A DNA stretch of 64,000 nucleotides, taken from NCBI RefSeq assembly GCF_004016505.1, contig NZ_SACR01000001.1:186001-250000 (forward strand), given 5' to 3'. Shown here piece after piece: positions 48,257-58,423 of this stretch. Position 1 is the first letter of the stretch. Every line of letters begins with the position of its first letter. A model generated the notes under the pieces. It had not been told where the DNA came from, ran no database searches, and saw only the letters and a program-made list of their open reading frames with translations. This DNA is from Rubrivivax rivuli. GTDB lineage: Bacteria > Pseudomonadota > Gammaproteobacteria > Burkholderiales > Burkholderiaceae_C. A program made the translations under genes and the position numbers.

Positions 48257-49213
48257 GTGAAGCCCACGTCGATCAGCGCTGAGGCGCTGTTCGAAGCCCA
48301 CCGCGAGGCGATGCGCTGGGAGTGGATCGCCGGCCACGCCCACCCCGACCGCCGTTTCGACGACGCCGCCGTGCGCGACGCGCGCAGCGCGGCCGACCTG
48401 GTGGGCTACCTCAATTACATCCACCCCTACCGGGTGCAGATCGTCGGCCGCCGCGAGGTGGCCTACCTGCTGGCCAGCGCCCCTGACGACCAGGAGCGCC
48501 GCATCTCGCGCATCGTGACGCTGGAGCCGCCGGTGATCATCGTTGCCGACGACCAGGTGCCGCCCGACCGCCTGGTGGCGATGTGCGACCGCGCCGAGAT
48601 CCCGCTTTTCGTCACGCAGCAATCGGCCGGCCACGTCATCGACGTCGTGCGCGGCTACCTGGGCCAGCACTTCGCCGAGCGTGTCACGCGCCACGGCGTG
48701 TTCATGGACATCCTGGGCCTGGGCGTGCTGCTCACGGGCGAATCGGGCCTGGGCAAGAGCGAACTGGGGCTGGAACTCATCAGCCGCGGCCACGGCCTGG
48801 TGGCCGACGACGCGGTGGACATCTTCCGCATCAGCCAGACGGCGCTGGAAGGCCGCTGCCCCGCGCTGCTGCAGAACCTGCTGGAAGTGCGCGGCATCGG
48901 CCTGCTGGACATCAAGGCCATCTTCGGCGAGACCGCGGTGCGCCGGAAGATGCGCCTGAAGCTCATCGTGCACCTGGTGCGCAAAGAGACCATGGAGCGC
49001 GAGTTCGAGCGCCTGCCCTACGAGCCGCTGAACGAAGAAGTGCTGGGCCTGCCGGTGCGCAAGGTGGTCATCGCGGTGGATGCCGGCCGCAACCTGGCGG
49101 TGCTGGTGGAAGCCGCGGTGCGCAACACCGTGCTGCAGTTGCGCGGCATCGACACCTACCAGGAATTCATCAAGCGGCACCAGGCCGCGATGGAGCGCGG
49201 CGGGCTCGATTGA
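48257..49213 (+). CDS. hprK: HPr kinase/phosphorylase HprK
   Basis: A 318-residue bifunctional enzyme. H146 in the [10 protein letters not shown] region and the P-loop GESGLGKSE (161-169) define the catalytic domain; the conserved [11 protein letters not shown] block follows near 211. It phosphorylates or dephosphorylates a serine in HPr or NPr. It pairs with ptsN in an operon, and rapZ, its usual next neighbour in betaproteobacteria as I recall, is absent. The next gene, fur, is convergent. The start is GTG 48257. Confidence 0.94.
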   Translation: MKPTSISAEALFEAHREAMRWEWIAGHAHPDRRFDDAAVRDARSAADLVGYLNYIHPYRVQIVGRREVAYLLASAPDDQERRISRIVTLEPPVIIVADDQVPPDRLVAMCDRAEIPLFVTQQSAGHVIDVVRGYLGQHFAERVTRHGVFMDILGLGVLLTGESGLGKSELGLELISRGHGLVADDAVDIFRISQTALEGRCPALLQNLLEVRGIGLLDIKAIFGETAVRRKMRLKLIVHLVRKETMEREFERLPYEPLNEEVLGLPVRKVVIAVDAGRNLAVLVEAAVRNTVLQLRGIDTYQEFIKRHQAAMERGGLD

Positions 49214-49229
49214 GCCCGGCGCCCGGGTG

Positions 49230-49673
49230 CTACTTGGCGCCCTTGCGTTCGCAGTTCTGGCGCGTGCAGCGCGCGTAGAGCGACAGAGAGTGCTCCTGCA
49301 GTTCGAAACCGCGAGACACGGTCACGGCGCGCTGGCGTTGCTCGATCTCGGCGTCGTAGAACTCTTCGACGTGGCCGCAGTCCAGGCAAACGAGGTGGTC
49401 GTGGTGCTCGCCTTCGTTGAGCTCGAAGACGGCCTTGCCGCTCTCGAAATTGCTGCGGCTCAGCAAGCCGGCCTGCTCGAACTGCATCAGCACGCGGTAG
49501 ACGGTGGCCAGGCCAATGTCGGCCCCTTCGTGGAGCAGGGCCTTGAACACGTCTTCGGCCGTCATGTGGCGGCGCTCGGTGCGCTGGAAGACTTCCAGGA
49601 TCTTGATGCGCGGCAGCGTGGCCTTCAAGCCGCTGCTTTTCAGTTCGTCCAGACGCGTCATCAGCTTCTCCAT
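49230..49673 (-). CDS. fur: Ferric uptake regulator Fur
   Basis: A 147-residue Fur. The winged helix (LKSSGLKATLPRIKILEVFQ; DIGLATVYRVLMQFEQAGLL) is followed by the metal-binding segment GEHHDHLVCLDCGHVEEF with both Cys residues and a terminal CxRQNC. It represses iron uptake genes with Fe2+ as corepressor. ATG 49673 is preferred; ATG 49661 is possible. The divergent partner is bamE, an order common in Burkholderiales. Confidence 0.94.
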   Translation of the reverse strand: MEKLMTRLDELKSSGLKATLPRIKILEVFQRTERRHMTAEDVFKALLHEGADIGLATVYRVLMQFEQAGLLSRSNFESGKAVFELNEGEHHDHLVCLDCGHVEEFYDAEIEQRQRAVTVSRGFELQEHSLSLYARCTRQNCERKGAK

Positions 49674-49860
49674 CGCAGCCCGGCGGCGGGGCCGCTGCCG
49701 TCGTGGGCGCAGGCCCCTCGCTAGAATGCGTCGATCATAGCCAGCCGGGCGTGACCCCAGCGCAGCCGCCGCTGCCCGCACTGGGCCCGGCACCGAACGC
49801 AGGTTCAGCAGCCCATCGCGCCTCTCCAGCGGCGCTGCAGCACGTCCTCCCGAACGCCCC

Positions 49861-50382
49861 ATGCCACGCCCGACCCCCCTCTTGAGCCTTCTCGCCGCAG
49901 CCGCGCTGCTGGCGGGGTGTGAATCGCTGCAGCGCACCGACAGCCTGTTCGGCGTGATCACGCCCTACCGCATCGACATCGTGCAGGGCAACGCCATCAC
50001 CCAGGAGCAGGCGGCGGCCATCAAGCCCGGCATGACGCGGCTGCAGGTGCGCGACGTGCTGGGCACGCCGCTGATGACCGACCCCTTCCACGCCAACCGC
50101 TGGGACTACATCTTCACATTGCGCCGGCCCGGCGCCGAGGCGCAGCGCCGCAGCGTGGTGGTGTTCTTCGACGGCGACACGGTCAAGTCCATCGACGCGC
50201 CCAAGCTGCCCTCCGAGCGCGAGTTCGTGGCCAGCATCAGCCGCTTCAAGGACGTGAAGCCGCCCAAGCTGGAACTGACCGAGGCCGAACGCGCCGCACT
50301 GCCCGTGCCGCCCAAGCGCGAAGCCCCGGCCGCCGAGCCCATGGGCCCGGTGCGCGAGTACCCGCCGCTGGAAAAGAGCTGA
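49861..50382 (+). CDS. bamE: Outer-membrane protein assembly factor BamE
   Basis: A 173-residue lipoprotein precursor with a lipobox at C20 (LLAGC). The SmpA/OmlA domain (about 35-115) has YRIDIVQGN, KPGMTRLQVRDVLGTPLMTDPFHANRWDY and FDGD. A Pro/Glu-rich C-terminal extension is typical of betaproteobacterial forms. It belongs to the BAM complex that inserts outer-membrane proteins. Divergent from fur; dapB follows after 9 bp. Confidence 0.93.
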   Translation: MPRPTPLLSLLAAAALLAGCESLQRTDSLFGVITPYRIDIVQGNAITQEQAAAIKPGMTRLQVRDVLGTPLMTDPFHANRWDYIFTLRRPGAEAQRRSVVVFFDGDTVKSIDAPKLPSEREFVASISRFKDVKPPKLELTEAERAALPVPPKREAPAAEPMGPVREYPPLEKS

Positions 50383-50391
50383 GCGTCCGGC

Positions 50392-51207
50392 ATGCCGCCG
50401 ATCAAGGTTGCCATTGCAGGCGCCGGGGGGCGCATGGGCCGCATGCTCATCGACGCCGTGCTCGCCAGCCCCGATTGCCGCCTGAGCGGAGCGCTCGACG
50501 TGCCCGGCAGCCCGGCCCTCGAGCAGGACGCCGGCCTGCACGCCGGCAAGGCCACGGGCGTGAACGTCACCGCCGACCTGCATCAAGGCCTGGCCGGCGC
50601 GCAGGTGCTCATCGACTTCACGCGCCCCGAGGGCACGCTGGCTCACCTGGCGGTGTGCCGCGAGCTGGGCGTGCGCACCGTCATCGGCACCACCGGCTTC
50701 AGCGCAGAGCAGAAGGCGCAGATCGCCGCCCATGCCACCGCCCAAGCCACCGTCTTCTCGGCCAACATGAGCGTGGGCGTGAACGTGATGCTGCGCCTGC
50801 TGCGCGACGCCGCGCTGGCGCTGGGCCCGGGCTACGACATCGAGGTGGTCGAATCGCACCACAAGCACAAGGTCGATGCGCCCAGCGGCACCGCGCTGGC
50901 CATGGGCGAGGTGCTGGCCGCCGCGCGCGGCACCACGCTGGACGCCAACGGCGTGTTCACGCGCCACGGCCACACCGGTGAACGCACGCCCGGCAGCATC
51001 GGCTTTGCCACCGTGCGCGGCGGCGACATCATCGGCGAGCACACCGTGATGTTCTGCGGCGCCGGCGAGCGCGTGGAGATCGCGCACAAGAGCAGCAGCC
51101 GCGCCAACTACGCCGACGGCAGCCTGCGCGCCGCACGTTTCCTGGCCGCGCTGCCCGCCGGGCAGGCGGGCCTCTACGGCATGGCCGACGTGCTGGACCT
51201 GGCCTGA
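50392..51207 (+). CDS. dapB: 4-hydroxy-tetrahydrodipicolinate reductase DapB
   Basis: A 271-residue enzyme of lysine and diaminopimelate synthesis. The dinucleotide site [11 protein letters not shown] (7-17) and the catalytic [18 protein letters not shown] (about 156-172) are intact, with a terminal [10 protein letters not shown]. It uses NAD(P)H to reduce hydroxytetrahydrodipicolinate. It lies 9 bp downstream of bamE and 19 bp upstream of an exbB-like gene. Confidence 0.96.
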   Translation: MPPIKVAIAGAGGRMGRMLIDAVLASPDCRLSGALDVPGSPALEQDAGLHAGKATGVNVTADLHQGLAGAQVLIDFTRPEGTLAHLAVCRELGVRTVIGTTGFSAEQKAQIAAHATAQATVFSANMSVGVNVMLRLLRDAALALGPGYDIEVVESHHKHKVDAPSGTALAMGEVLAAARGTTLDANGVFTRHGHTGERTPGSIGFATVRGGDIIGEHTVMFCGAGERVEIAHKSSSRANYADGSLRAARFLAALPAGQAGLYGMADVLDLA

Positions 51208-51226
51208 AGCAGCGTCCGCACCCGGC

Positions 51227-51883
51227 ATGGAAGGCCTGAGCACCTTCTGGAACGCCAGCGACGGCGTGGGCCGCGCAGTGGCGCTGCTGCTGCTGGCCAT
51301 GTCGGTGGCGGCCTGGGTGCTGATCTTCTGGAAGGGCTGGCTGCTGCGCCGTGCGCAGGCCGACATCGCCCGCGCCGTGCCGGCCTTCTGGGACGCGGCT
51401 TCACTGCCCGATGGCCGCACGCGCCTGGCCGCGATGGACCGCGAACAGGTGCTGCTGCCGCTGCTGGATGCGGCCCTGGCGCAGCCCGCGCCCGGCACGC
51501 TGGAAGGCGCGGGCCAGGTGGCCTCGCAGCTCACGCGCCGGTTGCGCGACGCCTTGCACCGCGCCGTGGCGCACCTGCAGTGGGGCCAGGTGCTGCTGGC
51601 CAGCATCGGCAGCACGGCGCCTTTCGTGGGCCTCTTCGGCACCGTCTGGGGCATCTACCACGCGCTGGCCGGCATCGCCGCCACCGGCAACCTGAGCATC
51701 GACAAGGTCAGCGGTCCCATCGGCGAGGCGCTGATCATGACGGCCGCCGGCATCGCCGTGGCCGTGCCGGCGGTGCTGGCCTACAACGTGTTCGGCAAGT
51801 GGGTGGCCGCCTGCGAGGCCGAGCTCGAAGGTTTCGCGCACGACCTGCGAGAAGTCATGCTGCCTGGCAGCGGCGAGGGCTGA
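51227..51883 (+). CDS. exbB: MotA/TolQ/ExbB proton channel family protein
   Basis: A 218-residue protein with three membrane helices (about 15-37, 123-145, 170-190) and the block GSTAPFVGLFGTVWGIYHAL, conserved in ExbB/TolQ. With ExbD it forms a proton-driven motor that energises TonB. The following gene starts directly after its stop. TonB is not encoded here, but a TonB-dependent receptor lies at the window edge. Confidence 0.9.
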   Translation: MEGLSTFWNASDGVGRAVALLLLAMSVAAWVLIFWKGWLLRRAQADIARAVPAFWDAASLPDGRTRLAAMDREQVLLPLLDAALAQPAPGTLEGAGQVASQLTRRLRDALHRAVAHLQWGQVLLASIGSTAPFVGLFGTVWGIYHALAGIAATGNLSIDKVSGPIGEALIMTAAGIAVAVPAVLAYNVFGKWVAACEAELEGFAHDLREVMLPGSGEG

Positions 51884-52315
51884 ATGGCTTTCGGTCGGCT
51901 CGAGCGCAACCCCGGCGCCAAGCCGATGAGCGAGATCAACATGACGCCGCTCATCGACGTGATGCTGGTGCTGCTGGTGATCTTCATCATCGCCGCGCCG
52001 CTGATGGCCAGCAGCCTGAAGCTGGAACTGCCCAAGGCCGAGGCCGGCGAACCCACCGAGGCGGCCGCCACGCTGGTGCTGGCCATCGACGAACAAGGCC
52101 AGCTCTACCTGGGTGAACAGAAGCTCGACGCCGCGCAGGCGCAGGCCCTGGTCACGCAGCGCAGCCGCGAAGCCGCGCAGCGCGACCCCGGCACCGAGGT
52201 GCAGCTGCGCGCCGACAGCCGTGTGCCCTACGGCCGCGTGGCCGAGGTGATGGGCTGGGTGCAGGCCGCCGGGCTGAACCGCATCGGCCTGGTGACCGAA
52301 GCGCCCGCGAAGTAG
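51884..52315 (+). CDS. exbD: ExbD/TolR family biopolymer transport protein
   Basis: A 143-residue protein. INMTPLIDVMLVLLVIFIIAAPL (about 17-39) gives the single membrane helix with the essential Asp (D24). A periplasmic domain follows. ATG 51884 begins at the first base after the exbB stop. It pairs with ExbB and TonB. Confidence 0.92.
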   Translation: MAFGRLERNPGAKPMSEINMTPLIDVMLVLLVIFIIAAPLMASSLKLELPKAEAGEPTEAAATLVLAIDEQGQLYLGEQKLDAAQAQALVTQRSREAAQRDPGTEVQLRADSRVPYGRVAEVMGWVQAAGLNRIGLVTEAPAK

Positions 52316-52349
52316 ACGAAAGCGACGTCGTTCCGCCGAGGCCGCTTCG

Positions 52350-52361
52350 TAGAATCGGCGC
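52350..52361 (+). promoter_or_regulatory. -10 box abutting the leuS start (possible leaderless promoter)
   Basis: TAGAAT at 52350-52355 ends 6 nt before the leuS ATG, the same spacing as at 30777. No Shine-Dalgarno sequence is present. The -35 region is not recognisable. Confidence 0.5.
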
Positions 52362-55010
52362 ATGAACGACAAATACGTCCCCGCCGAGGTCGAATCGGCC
52401 GCGCAAGCCCACTGGCAGGCCAGCGGCGCCACCACCGTCACCGAAGACGCCTCGCGCCCGAAGTTCTACGCCTGCAGCATGCTGCCCTACCCCAGCGGCA
52501 AGCTGCACATGGGGCACGTGCGCAACTACACCATCAACGACATGATGGCGCGCTACCTGCGCATGAAGGGCTACAACGTCCTCATGCCCATGGGCTGGGA
52601 CGCCTTCGGGCTGCCGGCCGAAAACGCGGCGATGGCCAATAACGTGCCGCCGGCGGCCTGGACACGCGCCAACATCGCCGACATGAAGGCGCAGATGCAG
52701 CCGCTGGGCCTGGCCTTCGACTGGAGCCGCGAGCTGGCCACCTGCGACGCCAGCTACTACAAGTGGAACCAGTGGTTCTTCCTGAAGATGCTCGAGAAGG
52801 GCATCGCCTACAAGAAGACGCAGATCGTCAACTGGGACCCGGTCGACCAGACCGTGCTGGCCAACGAACAGGTGGTGGACGGCCGCGGCTGGCGCAGCGG
52901 TGCGCTCGTTGAAAAACGAGAGATCCCGGGCTACTACCTGGCCATCACGCAGTACGCCGAAGAGCTGCTCAGCGGCGTGAACGACCACACCGTACCGCAC
53001 TACCTGGAAGGCTGGCCCGAGCGCGTGCGCCTGATGCAGGAGCACTGGATCGGCAAGAGCGAGGGCGTGCGTTTCGCTTTCCCGCACCGCATCACGGGCG
53101 CCGATGGCCAGCTGGTGCAGGACGGCAAGCTCTACGTCTTCACCACGCGCGCCGACACCATCATGGGCGTGACCTTTTGCGCCGTGGCGCCCGAGCACCC
53201 GCTGGCGCAACTGGCCGCGGCCACGCAGCCCCAGGTGGCCGCCTTCATCGAAGAGTGCAAGAAGGGTGGAACGACGGAAGCCGAGCTGGCGTTGAAGGAA
53301 AAGGCCGGCCTGCCGCTGGGCCTGCACGTGCAGCACCCCATCACCGGGCAGGACGTGCCGGTGTGGGTGGGCAACTACGTGCTGATGGGCTACGGCGACG
53401 GCGCCGTGATGGGCGTGCCCGCGCACGACGAGCGCGACTTCGCCTTCGCCAAGAAGTACGGCATCCCGATGCTGCAGGTGGTGGCCATCGACGGCGAGAC
53501 CTTCAGCTACGACCAGTGGCAAGACTGGTACGGCGACAAGACCCGCGGCTTCACCGTCAACAGCGACAACTACAGCGGCCTGCCCTACAAGGCCGCCGTG
53601 GATGCCATCGCCGCCGTGCTGGCGGAAAAAGGCCTGGGCGAGAAGAAGACCACCTGGCGCCTGCGCGACTGGGGCATCAGCCGCCAGCGTTACTGGGGCA
53701 CGCCCATCCCGATCATCCATTGCGACAGCTGTGGCAGCGTGCCGGTGCCGGAGCAAGACCTGCCCGTCGTGCTGCCCGAAGACCTGGTGCCCGATGGCAG
53801 CGGCAACCCGCTGAACAAGTGCGCGAGTTTCCTGAACGTGGCCTGCCCGCAGTGCGGCAAGCCGGCGAAGCGCGAAACCGACACCATGGACACCTTCGTC
53901 GACAGCGCCTGGTACTACATGCGCTATGCCTGCCCGGGCAGCGACCAGGCCATGGTGGACGCGCGCAACGAGTACTGGATGCCGATGGACCAGTACATCG
54001 GCGGCATCGAGCACGCGGTGCTGCACCTGCTGTACGCGCGTTTCTGGACCAAGGCCATGCGCGACCTCGGCCTGGTGAGCTTCAGCGAGCCCTTCACCAA
54101 GCTCTTCACGCAGGGCATGCTGCTCAACGAAAGCTTCTACCGTGAAGAGGTCGGCGGCAAGAAGCGCTGGTTCTACCCGAGCGAAGTGGAGGTGCAGTAC
54201 GACGAGCGCGGCGCGCCGGTCTCGGCCACCGCCAAGGCCGACGGCCTGCCCGTGAGCCTGGGCGGCATCGAGAAGATGTCCAAGAGCAAGAACAACGTCG
54301 TCGAGCCGAAAGACATCATCGCCAAGTTCGGCGCCGACACCGCGCGCGTGTTCACCATGTTCGCCGGCCCGCCCGACCAGAGTGCGGCCTGGAGCGACAG
54401 CGGCGCCGAGGGCAGCTACCGCTTCCTGCGCCGGCTGTGGAACAGCGGCGTGAAGCTCGCGCCGGCGCTGGCCACGGCGGCAGCCTCGTTCGAAGGCGCC
54501 AGCCCCGCTGCCGCGGCGCTGCGCCGCGAGATGCACCTGCTGCTGCGCCAGATCACCAGCGACTTCGACCGCCTGCAATACAACACCGTGATCTCGGGCG
54601 CGATGAAGATGCTCAACGCCATCGAAGACGCCAAGCTGGCCGCTACGCCGGCCGATGCGGCAGTGGCGCAAGAGGCTTTCGGCCTGCTGCTGCGCGCGCT
54701 CTACCCGGCCGCGCCGCACATCACGCACGCGCTGTGGCAGCAACTCGGCTTTGTGCAGAAGCACGGCAGCGAAATCGTCGGCGCCCCCTGGCCGACCGTG
54801 GATGAAGCCGCACTGGTGCAGGACGAGATCGAGCTGATGCTGCAGGTGGCCGGCAAGCTGCGCGGCAGCATCCGCGTGCCGGCTGGCGCCGACCGCACGG
54901 TGATCGAGGCCGCGGCGCTGGCCAGCCCCGAATTCCAGCGCTTTGCCGAAGGCAAGAGCGCAAAGAAGGTGGTGATCGTGCCGGGCCGGCTGGTCAATGT
55001 GGTCGTCTAG
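52362..55010 (+). CDS. leuS: Leucyl-tRNA synthetase
   Basis: An 882-residue class I synthetase. HMGH (49-52) is the HIGH motif and KMSKS (638-642) lies in the catalytic loop. A connective-peptide editing domain (about 225-420) and a C-terminal anticodon-binding domain complete it. Length matches bacterial LeuRS (about 860-880). It overlaps lptE by 14 bp. Confidence 0.97.
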   Translation: MNDKYVPAEVESAAQAHWQASGATTVTEDASRPKFYACSMLPYPSGKLHMGHVRNYTINDMMARYLRMKGYNVLMPMGWDAFGLPAENAAMANNVPPAAWTRANIADMKAQMQPLGLAFDWSRELATCDASYYKWNQWFFLKMLEKGIAYKKTQIVNWDPVDQTVLANEQVVDGRGWRSGALVEKREIPGYYLAITQYAEELLSGVNDHTVPHYLEGWPERVRLMQEHWIGKSEGVRFAFPHRITGADGQLVQDGKLYVFTTRADTIMGVTFCAVAPEHPLAQLAAATQPQVAAFIEECKKGGTTEAELALKEKAGLPLGLHVQHPITGQDVPVWVGNYVLMGYGDGAVMGVPAHDERDFAFAKKYGIPMLQVVAIDGETFSYDQWQDWYGDKTRGFTVNSDNYSGLPYKAAVDAIAAVLAEKGLGEKKTTWRLRDWGISRQRYWGTPIPIIHCDSCGSVPVPEQDLPVVLPEDLVPDGSGNPLNKCASFLNVACPQCGKPAKRETDTMDTFVDSAWYYMRYACPGSDQAMVDARNEYWMPMDQYIGGIEHAVLHLLYARFWTKAMRDLGLVSFSEPFTKLFTQGMLLNESFYREEVGGKKRWFYPSEVEVQYDERGAPVSATAKADGLPVSLGGIEKMSKSKNNVVEPKDIIAKFGADTARVFTMFAGPPDQSAAWSDSGAEGSYRFLRRLWNSGVKLAPALATAAASFEGASPAAAALRREMHLLLRQITSDFDRLQYNTVISGAMKMLNAIEDAKLAATPADAAVAQEAFGLLLRALYPAAPHITHALWQQLGFVQKHGSEIVGAPWPTVDEAALVQDEIELMLQVAGKLRGSIRVPAGADRTVIEAAALASPEFQRFAEGKSAKKVVIVPGRLVNVVV

Positions 55011-55497
55011 ACGCCGCTGGTTGCGCGCAGCGCTGGCGCTGGCCCCGGCCGGCGCCTTGGCTGGCTGCGGCTTCGAGCTGCGCCGGCCGCCGCGCCTGGG
55101 TTTCGAGAGCATCTCGCTGACGGGATTTGCGCCCCGCTCGCCGCTGGCCGAAGAGCTGCGCCGCCAGCTGCTGCAGCAGGTGCGGGTGCTCGACACGCCC
55201 GCCCGCGCCCAGGTGGTGCTGCACGCGCTGGAAGACCAGCGCGAACGCAGCGTGGTGGCCAGCACCTCGGCCGCGCAGGTGCGCGAACTGCAGCTGCGGC
55301 TGAAGCTGAACTTCCGCGCGCACACGCCGGCGGGGCGCGAGCTGATCGCGCGCTCGGAGCTGCTGCTGCAGCGCGACTTGAGCTACAGCGAAACCGCGGC
55401 CCTGGCCAAAGAGTTTGAGGAGGCCGAGCTCTTCCGCGAGATGCAGGCCGACCTGGTCGGCCAGGTGCTTCGGCGCCTCGCCGCGGTGCAGGTCTGA
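54997..55497 (+). CDS. lptE: LPS assembly lipoprotein LptE
   Basis: A 166-residue lipoprotein with Arg-rich signal and lipobox at C24 ([10 protein letters not shown]). The start of the mature protein, CGFELR, is the LptE signature. It plugs the LptD barrel and aids LPS insertion. The 14-bp overlap with leuS and 17-bp gap to holA reflect the conserved leuS-lptE-holA order. Confidence 0.93.
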   Translation: MWSSRRRWLRAALALAPAGALAGCGFELRRPPRLGFESISLTGFAPRSPLAEELRRQLLQQVRVLDTPARAQVVLHALEDQRERSVVASTSAAQVRELQLRLKLNFRAHTPAGRELIARSELLLQRDLSYSETAALAKEFEEAELFREMQADLVGQVLRRLAAVQV

Positions 55498-55514
55498 ACT
55501 CCCCCCAGCGCACC

Positions 55515-56597
55515 ATGCAGATCCGCCCCGAACAGCTCGAAGCCCAGCTCGCCCGCGGCCTCAAGCCCGTCTACACCATCCATGGCGACGAGCCTCTTCT
55601 TTCGCAAGAGGCCGGCGACGCCATCCGCGCCGCCGCGCGCGCGGCCGGCTACACCGAGCGCCAGGTCTTCACGGTCAGCGGCGCGCACTTCGACTGGAGC
55701 GGCGTGCTCGGCGCGGCGCAGGCCATGAGCCTCTTCGCCGAGAAGCAGCTGATCGAAATCCGCATCCCTTCCGGCAAACCCGGCAAGGAAGGCAGCGAGA
55801 TGCTGCAACGCTACTGTGAGCAGCTCAGCGACGACGTGATGACGCTGGTGACGCTGCCCAAGCTCGATTTCCAGCAGCTCAAGGCCGCGTGGTTCGCGGC
55901 CCTCGACAGCCACGGCACCACGGTGCGCGTGGAAACGCTGGACCGCAAGGCCCTGCCCGCCTGGCTGGCGCAGCGCCTGCAGCGCCAGGGCCAGCGCGTG
56001 CGCGCCGGCGAGGAAGGCCAGCGCACGCTGGCGTTTTTTGCCGACCGCGTGGAAGGCAACCTGCTGGCCGCCCACCAAGAGCTGCAGAAGCTGGGCCTGC
56101 TGCACCCGCCGGGTGAGCTGAGCTTCGAACAGGTGGAAGCCGCGGTGCTGAACGTGGCGCGTTTCGACACCGCCAAGCTCAGCGAAGCCGTGTGGACGGG
56201 CAACGTGCCGCGTGCGCTGCGCGTGCTGGACGGCCTGCGCCACGAAGGCGAAGCCGCGGTGCTGGTGCACTGGACGCTGGCCGACGACCTGCGCAACCTG
56301 GCGCGCGCCCGCGCGGCGCTCGACGACGGCAAACCCATGCCGCTGGCGCTGCGCGAAGCCCGCGCCTGGGGCCTGAAGGAAAAGCTCTTCGAGCGCGTGC
56401 TGCCGCTGCTGGCCGGCCACCAGCTGGCCCACCTGCTGGAAGCCGCCAGCATCTGCGACGGCATCGTCAAGGGCCTGAAGCACCCCGAGTGGCCGCACAA
56501 CCCCTGGGACGCGCTGCGCCGCCTGATGCTGATGGCGATGCAGCACACACGCCACGGCGTGCCGGCACGCGCGCCCTCGCTGGCCCTGCAGGCCTGA
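55515..56597 (+). CDS. holA: DNA polymerase III delta subunit
   Basis: A 360-residue clamp-loader delta subunit. VYTIHGDEPLLSQEAGDAIR near 17-36 and EGNLLAAHQELQKLGLLHP near 178 are typical, as is the PWDALRRLMLMAM C-terminus. It opens the beta clamp in the clamp loader complex. Its usual downstream neighbour in this group, proA, is replaced by an acyl-CoA ligase. Confidence 0.94.
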   Translation: MQIRPEQLEAQLARGLKPVYTIHGDEPLLSQEAGDAIRAAARAAGYTERQVFTVSGAHFDWSGVLGAAQAMSLFAEKQLIEIRIPSGKPGKEGSEMLQRYCEQLSDDVMTLVTLPKLDFQQLKAAWFAALDSHGTTVRVETLDRKALPAWLAQRLQRQGQRVRAGEEGQRTLAFFADRVEGNLLAAHQELQKLGLLHPPGELSFEQVEAAVLNVARFDTAKLSEAVWTGNVPRALRVLDGLRHEGEAAVLVHWTLADDLRNLARARAALDDGKPMPLALREARAWGLKEKLFERVLPLLAGHQLAHLLEAASICDGIVKGLKHPEWPHNPWDALRRLMLMAMQHTRHGVPARAPSLALQA

Positions 56598-56608
56598 GGC
56601 CCGGCCAC

Positions 56609-56631
56609 AGGGCCGGCCACGGGTCGGCCCT
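56609..56631 (+). terminator. Weak terminator-like hairpin after holA
   Basis: A 7-bp stem AGGGCCG/CGGCCCT with a 9-nt loop lies 12 bp after the holA stop. No T tract follows, so its action is uncertain. Confidence 0.3.
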
Positions 56632-56702
56632 GATGGGAAAGCTCCGGATGGCCGGTTGTCAGCCAGCCGTCAGAATCCGCCCCGGTACAGCGCGGGGTGG
56701 GG

Positions 56703-58388
56703 ATGGCGACAACTGGGCTCAGGCAATACCCCGCTGGCGTGCCCGGCGAGGTGGCCGTGGACGCCTGGCCCTCGCTGGTGGCGCTGCTCGACGAGGCGCT
56801 GCACACGCACCGCAACCGCAACGCCTGCATCTGCCTGGGGCGCAGCCTGCGCTACGCCGAGCTCGACCAACGTTCGCTGCAACTGGCCGCCTGGCTGCAG
56901 GCCCAGGGGCTGACGCGCGGCGAGCGTGTGGTCCTGATGCTGCCCAACACGCCCAGCTTCCTGGTGGCCGCGCTGGGCGTGCTGCGCGCCGGGCTGGTGG
57001 TGGTGAACGTCGACCCGCAAAGCAGCGCGCGTGAACTCGAGCATGTGCTGAAGGATGCCGGCGCGCGCGCCATCGTCGTCATCGACCAGGCTGCGGCCAC
57101 GCTGCAGCAAGCCCTGGAGCAGGTGCCCGTGCAGCACGTGCTGCTGGCCGGCCTGGGCGACCTGCTCGGGCCGCTGAAGGGCGCGCTGGTCAACCAGGTG
57201 TCGCGCCGCGTGCGCAAGCTGGTGCCCAGCTTCCGGTTGCCGATGGCCGTGCCCTTGATGGCGGCACTGGCCCAGGGCCGGCGCCTGCAGCCCCGGCTGG
57301 TGCGGCCCGCGCTGGGCCCCGACGACATCGCCGTGCTGCAGTACACCGGGGGCACCACCGGGCCCAGCCGCGGCGTGGTGCTGCTGCACCGGCACGTGGT
57401 GGCGCACCTGGTGCAGAGCCGCGCCTGGTATGCCCCGGCGCTGGCGCGCATCCCTGCCGGTGAGCAGCCGCTGACGGTGGCGGCGCTGCCGCTGCACCAC
57501 GCCTACGGCTTCCACATCGTCGCGCTGCTGGGGCTGTTCACCGGCGGCTGCAGCCTGCTGGTGCCGCAGGCGCAGGACACCGGTGCGCTGCTGAAGACTT
57601 TGGAACGCCACCGCGTGCACGCCTTCCCGGGCGTCGAGTCGCTGTTCGCCGCCTTGCTGCGCCACCCGGGCCTGGAACGGGTGGACTGGTCTTCGCTGGT
57701 GCTGTGCCTGGGCGGCGCGATGGCGCTGCAGCCGGCCACCGCGGCCGCCTGGCAAGCCCGCACCGGCTGCGCGCTGTGCGAGGGTTATGGCCTGAGTGAA
57801 GCCGTGGCCTCGGTGTGCTGCAACCCGGTGGATGCCCGCGGCTACAGCGGGCACCTGGGCGTGCCCTTGCCGGGCACCGAGGTGGCGCTGCTCGACGACG
57901 AAGGGCGAGAGGTGCCCGCCGGCACCGCCGGCGAGATCGCCGTCCGCGGCCCGCAGGTGATGGCCGGCTACTGGCAGCGCCCCGACGAGACGGCGCGCGT
58001 GATGGCCCCCGGCGGCTGGCTGCGCAGCGGCGACATCGGCATGCTCGACGAACAGGGCCGGCTGCGCCTTGTCGACCGCAAGAAGGACCTGATCTTCGTC
58101 AGCGGCTTCAACGTCTACCCGGGCGAGGTGGAAGACGTGCTGGCGCAGATGCCCGGCGTGCAGGAGTGCGCCGTCATCGGCGTGCCCGACGCGCGTGTCG
58201 GCGAACTCGTGAAGGCCGTGGTGGTGCGTCAAGGGGGCGCCGGCCGGCCGAACGAGGCCGACGTGCGCGCCTGGTGCGAAGCCAACCTCACCGGCTACAA
58301 GCGCCCGCGGGTGGTCGAGTTCCGCAGCCAGTTGCCCAAGAGCACCGTGGGCAAGGTGCTGCGCCGGGCGCTGCGCGAGACGGGGTGA
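56703..58388 (+). CDS. AMP-binding acyl-CoA ligase (FadD-like)
   Basis: A 561-residue ANL-superfamily enzyme. The P-loop reads TGGTTGPSRGV, with Arg where FadD has Lys in that block. EGYGLSEA near 360, SGDIGMLDEQG near 442, DRKKDLIFVSGFNVYPGEVE near 459 and the C-terminal catalytic lysine in STVGKVLRR are intact. It likely activates a fatty or other carboxylic acid via an acyl-AMP. ATG 56703 is preferred over GTG 56697. No fatty-acid genes flank it. Confidence 0.86.
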   Translation: MATTGLRQYPAGVPGEVAVDAWPSLVALLDEALHTHRNRNACICLGRSLRYAELDQRSLQLAAWLQAQGLTRGERVVLMLPNTPSFLVAALGVLRAGLVVVNVDPQSSARELEHVLKDAGARAIVVIDQAAATLQQALEQVPVQHVLLAGLGDLLGPLKGALVNQVSRRVRKLVPSFRLPMAVPLMAALAQGRRLQPRLVRPALGPDDIAVLQYTGGTTGPSRGVVLLHRHVVAHLVQSRAWYAPALARIPAGEQPLTVAALPLHHAYGFHIVALLGLFTGGCSLLVPQAQDTGALLKTLERHRVHAFPGVESLFAALLRHPGLERVDWSSLVLCLGGAMALQPATAAAWQARTGCALCEGYGLSEAVASVCCNPVDARGYSGHLGVPLPGTEVALLDDEGREVPAGTAGEIAVRGPQVMAGYWQRPDETARVMAPGGWLRSGDIGMLDEQGRLRLVDRKKDLIFVSGFNVYPGEVEDVLAQMPGVQECAVIGVPDARVGELVKAVVVRQGGAGRPNEADVRAWCEANLTGYKRPRVVEFRSQLPKSTVGKVLRRALRETG

Positions 58389-58423
58389 ACCGGGATCACG
58401 CTTGCCGGCTAAGCTCGCAGCCC

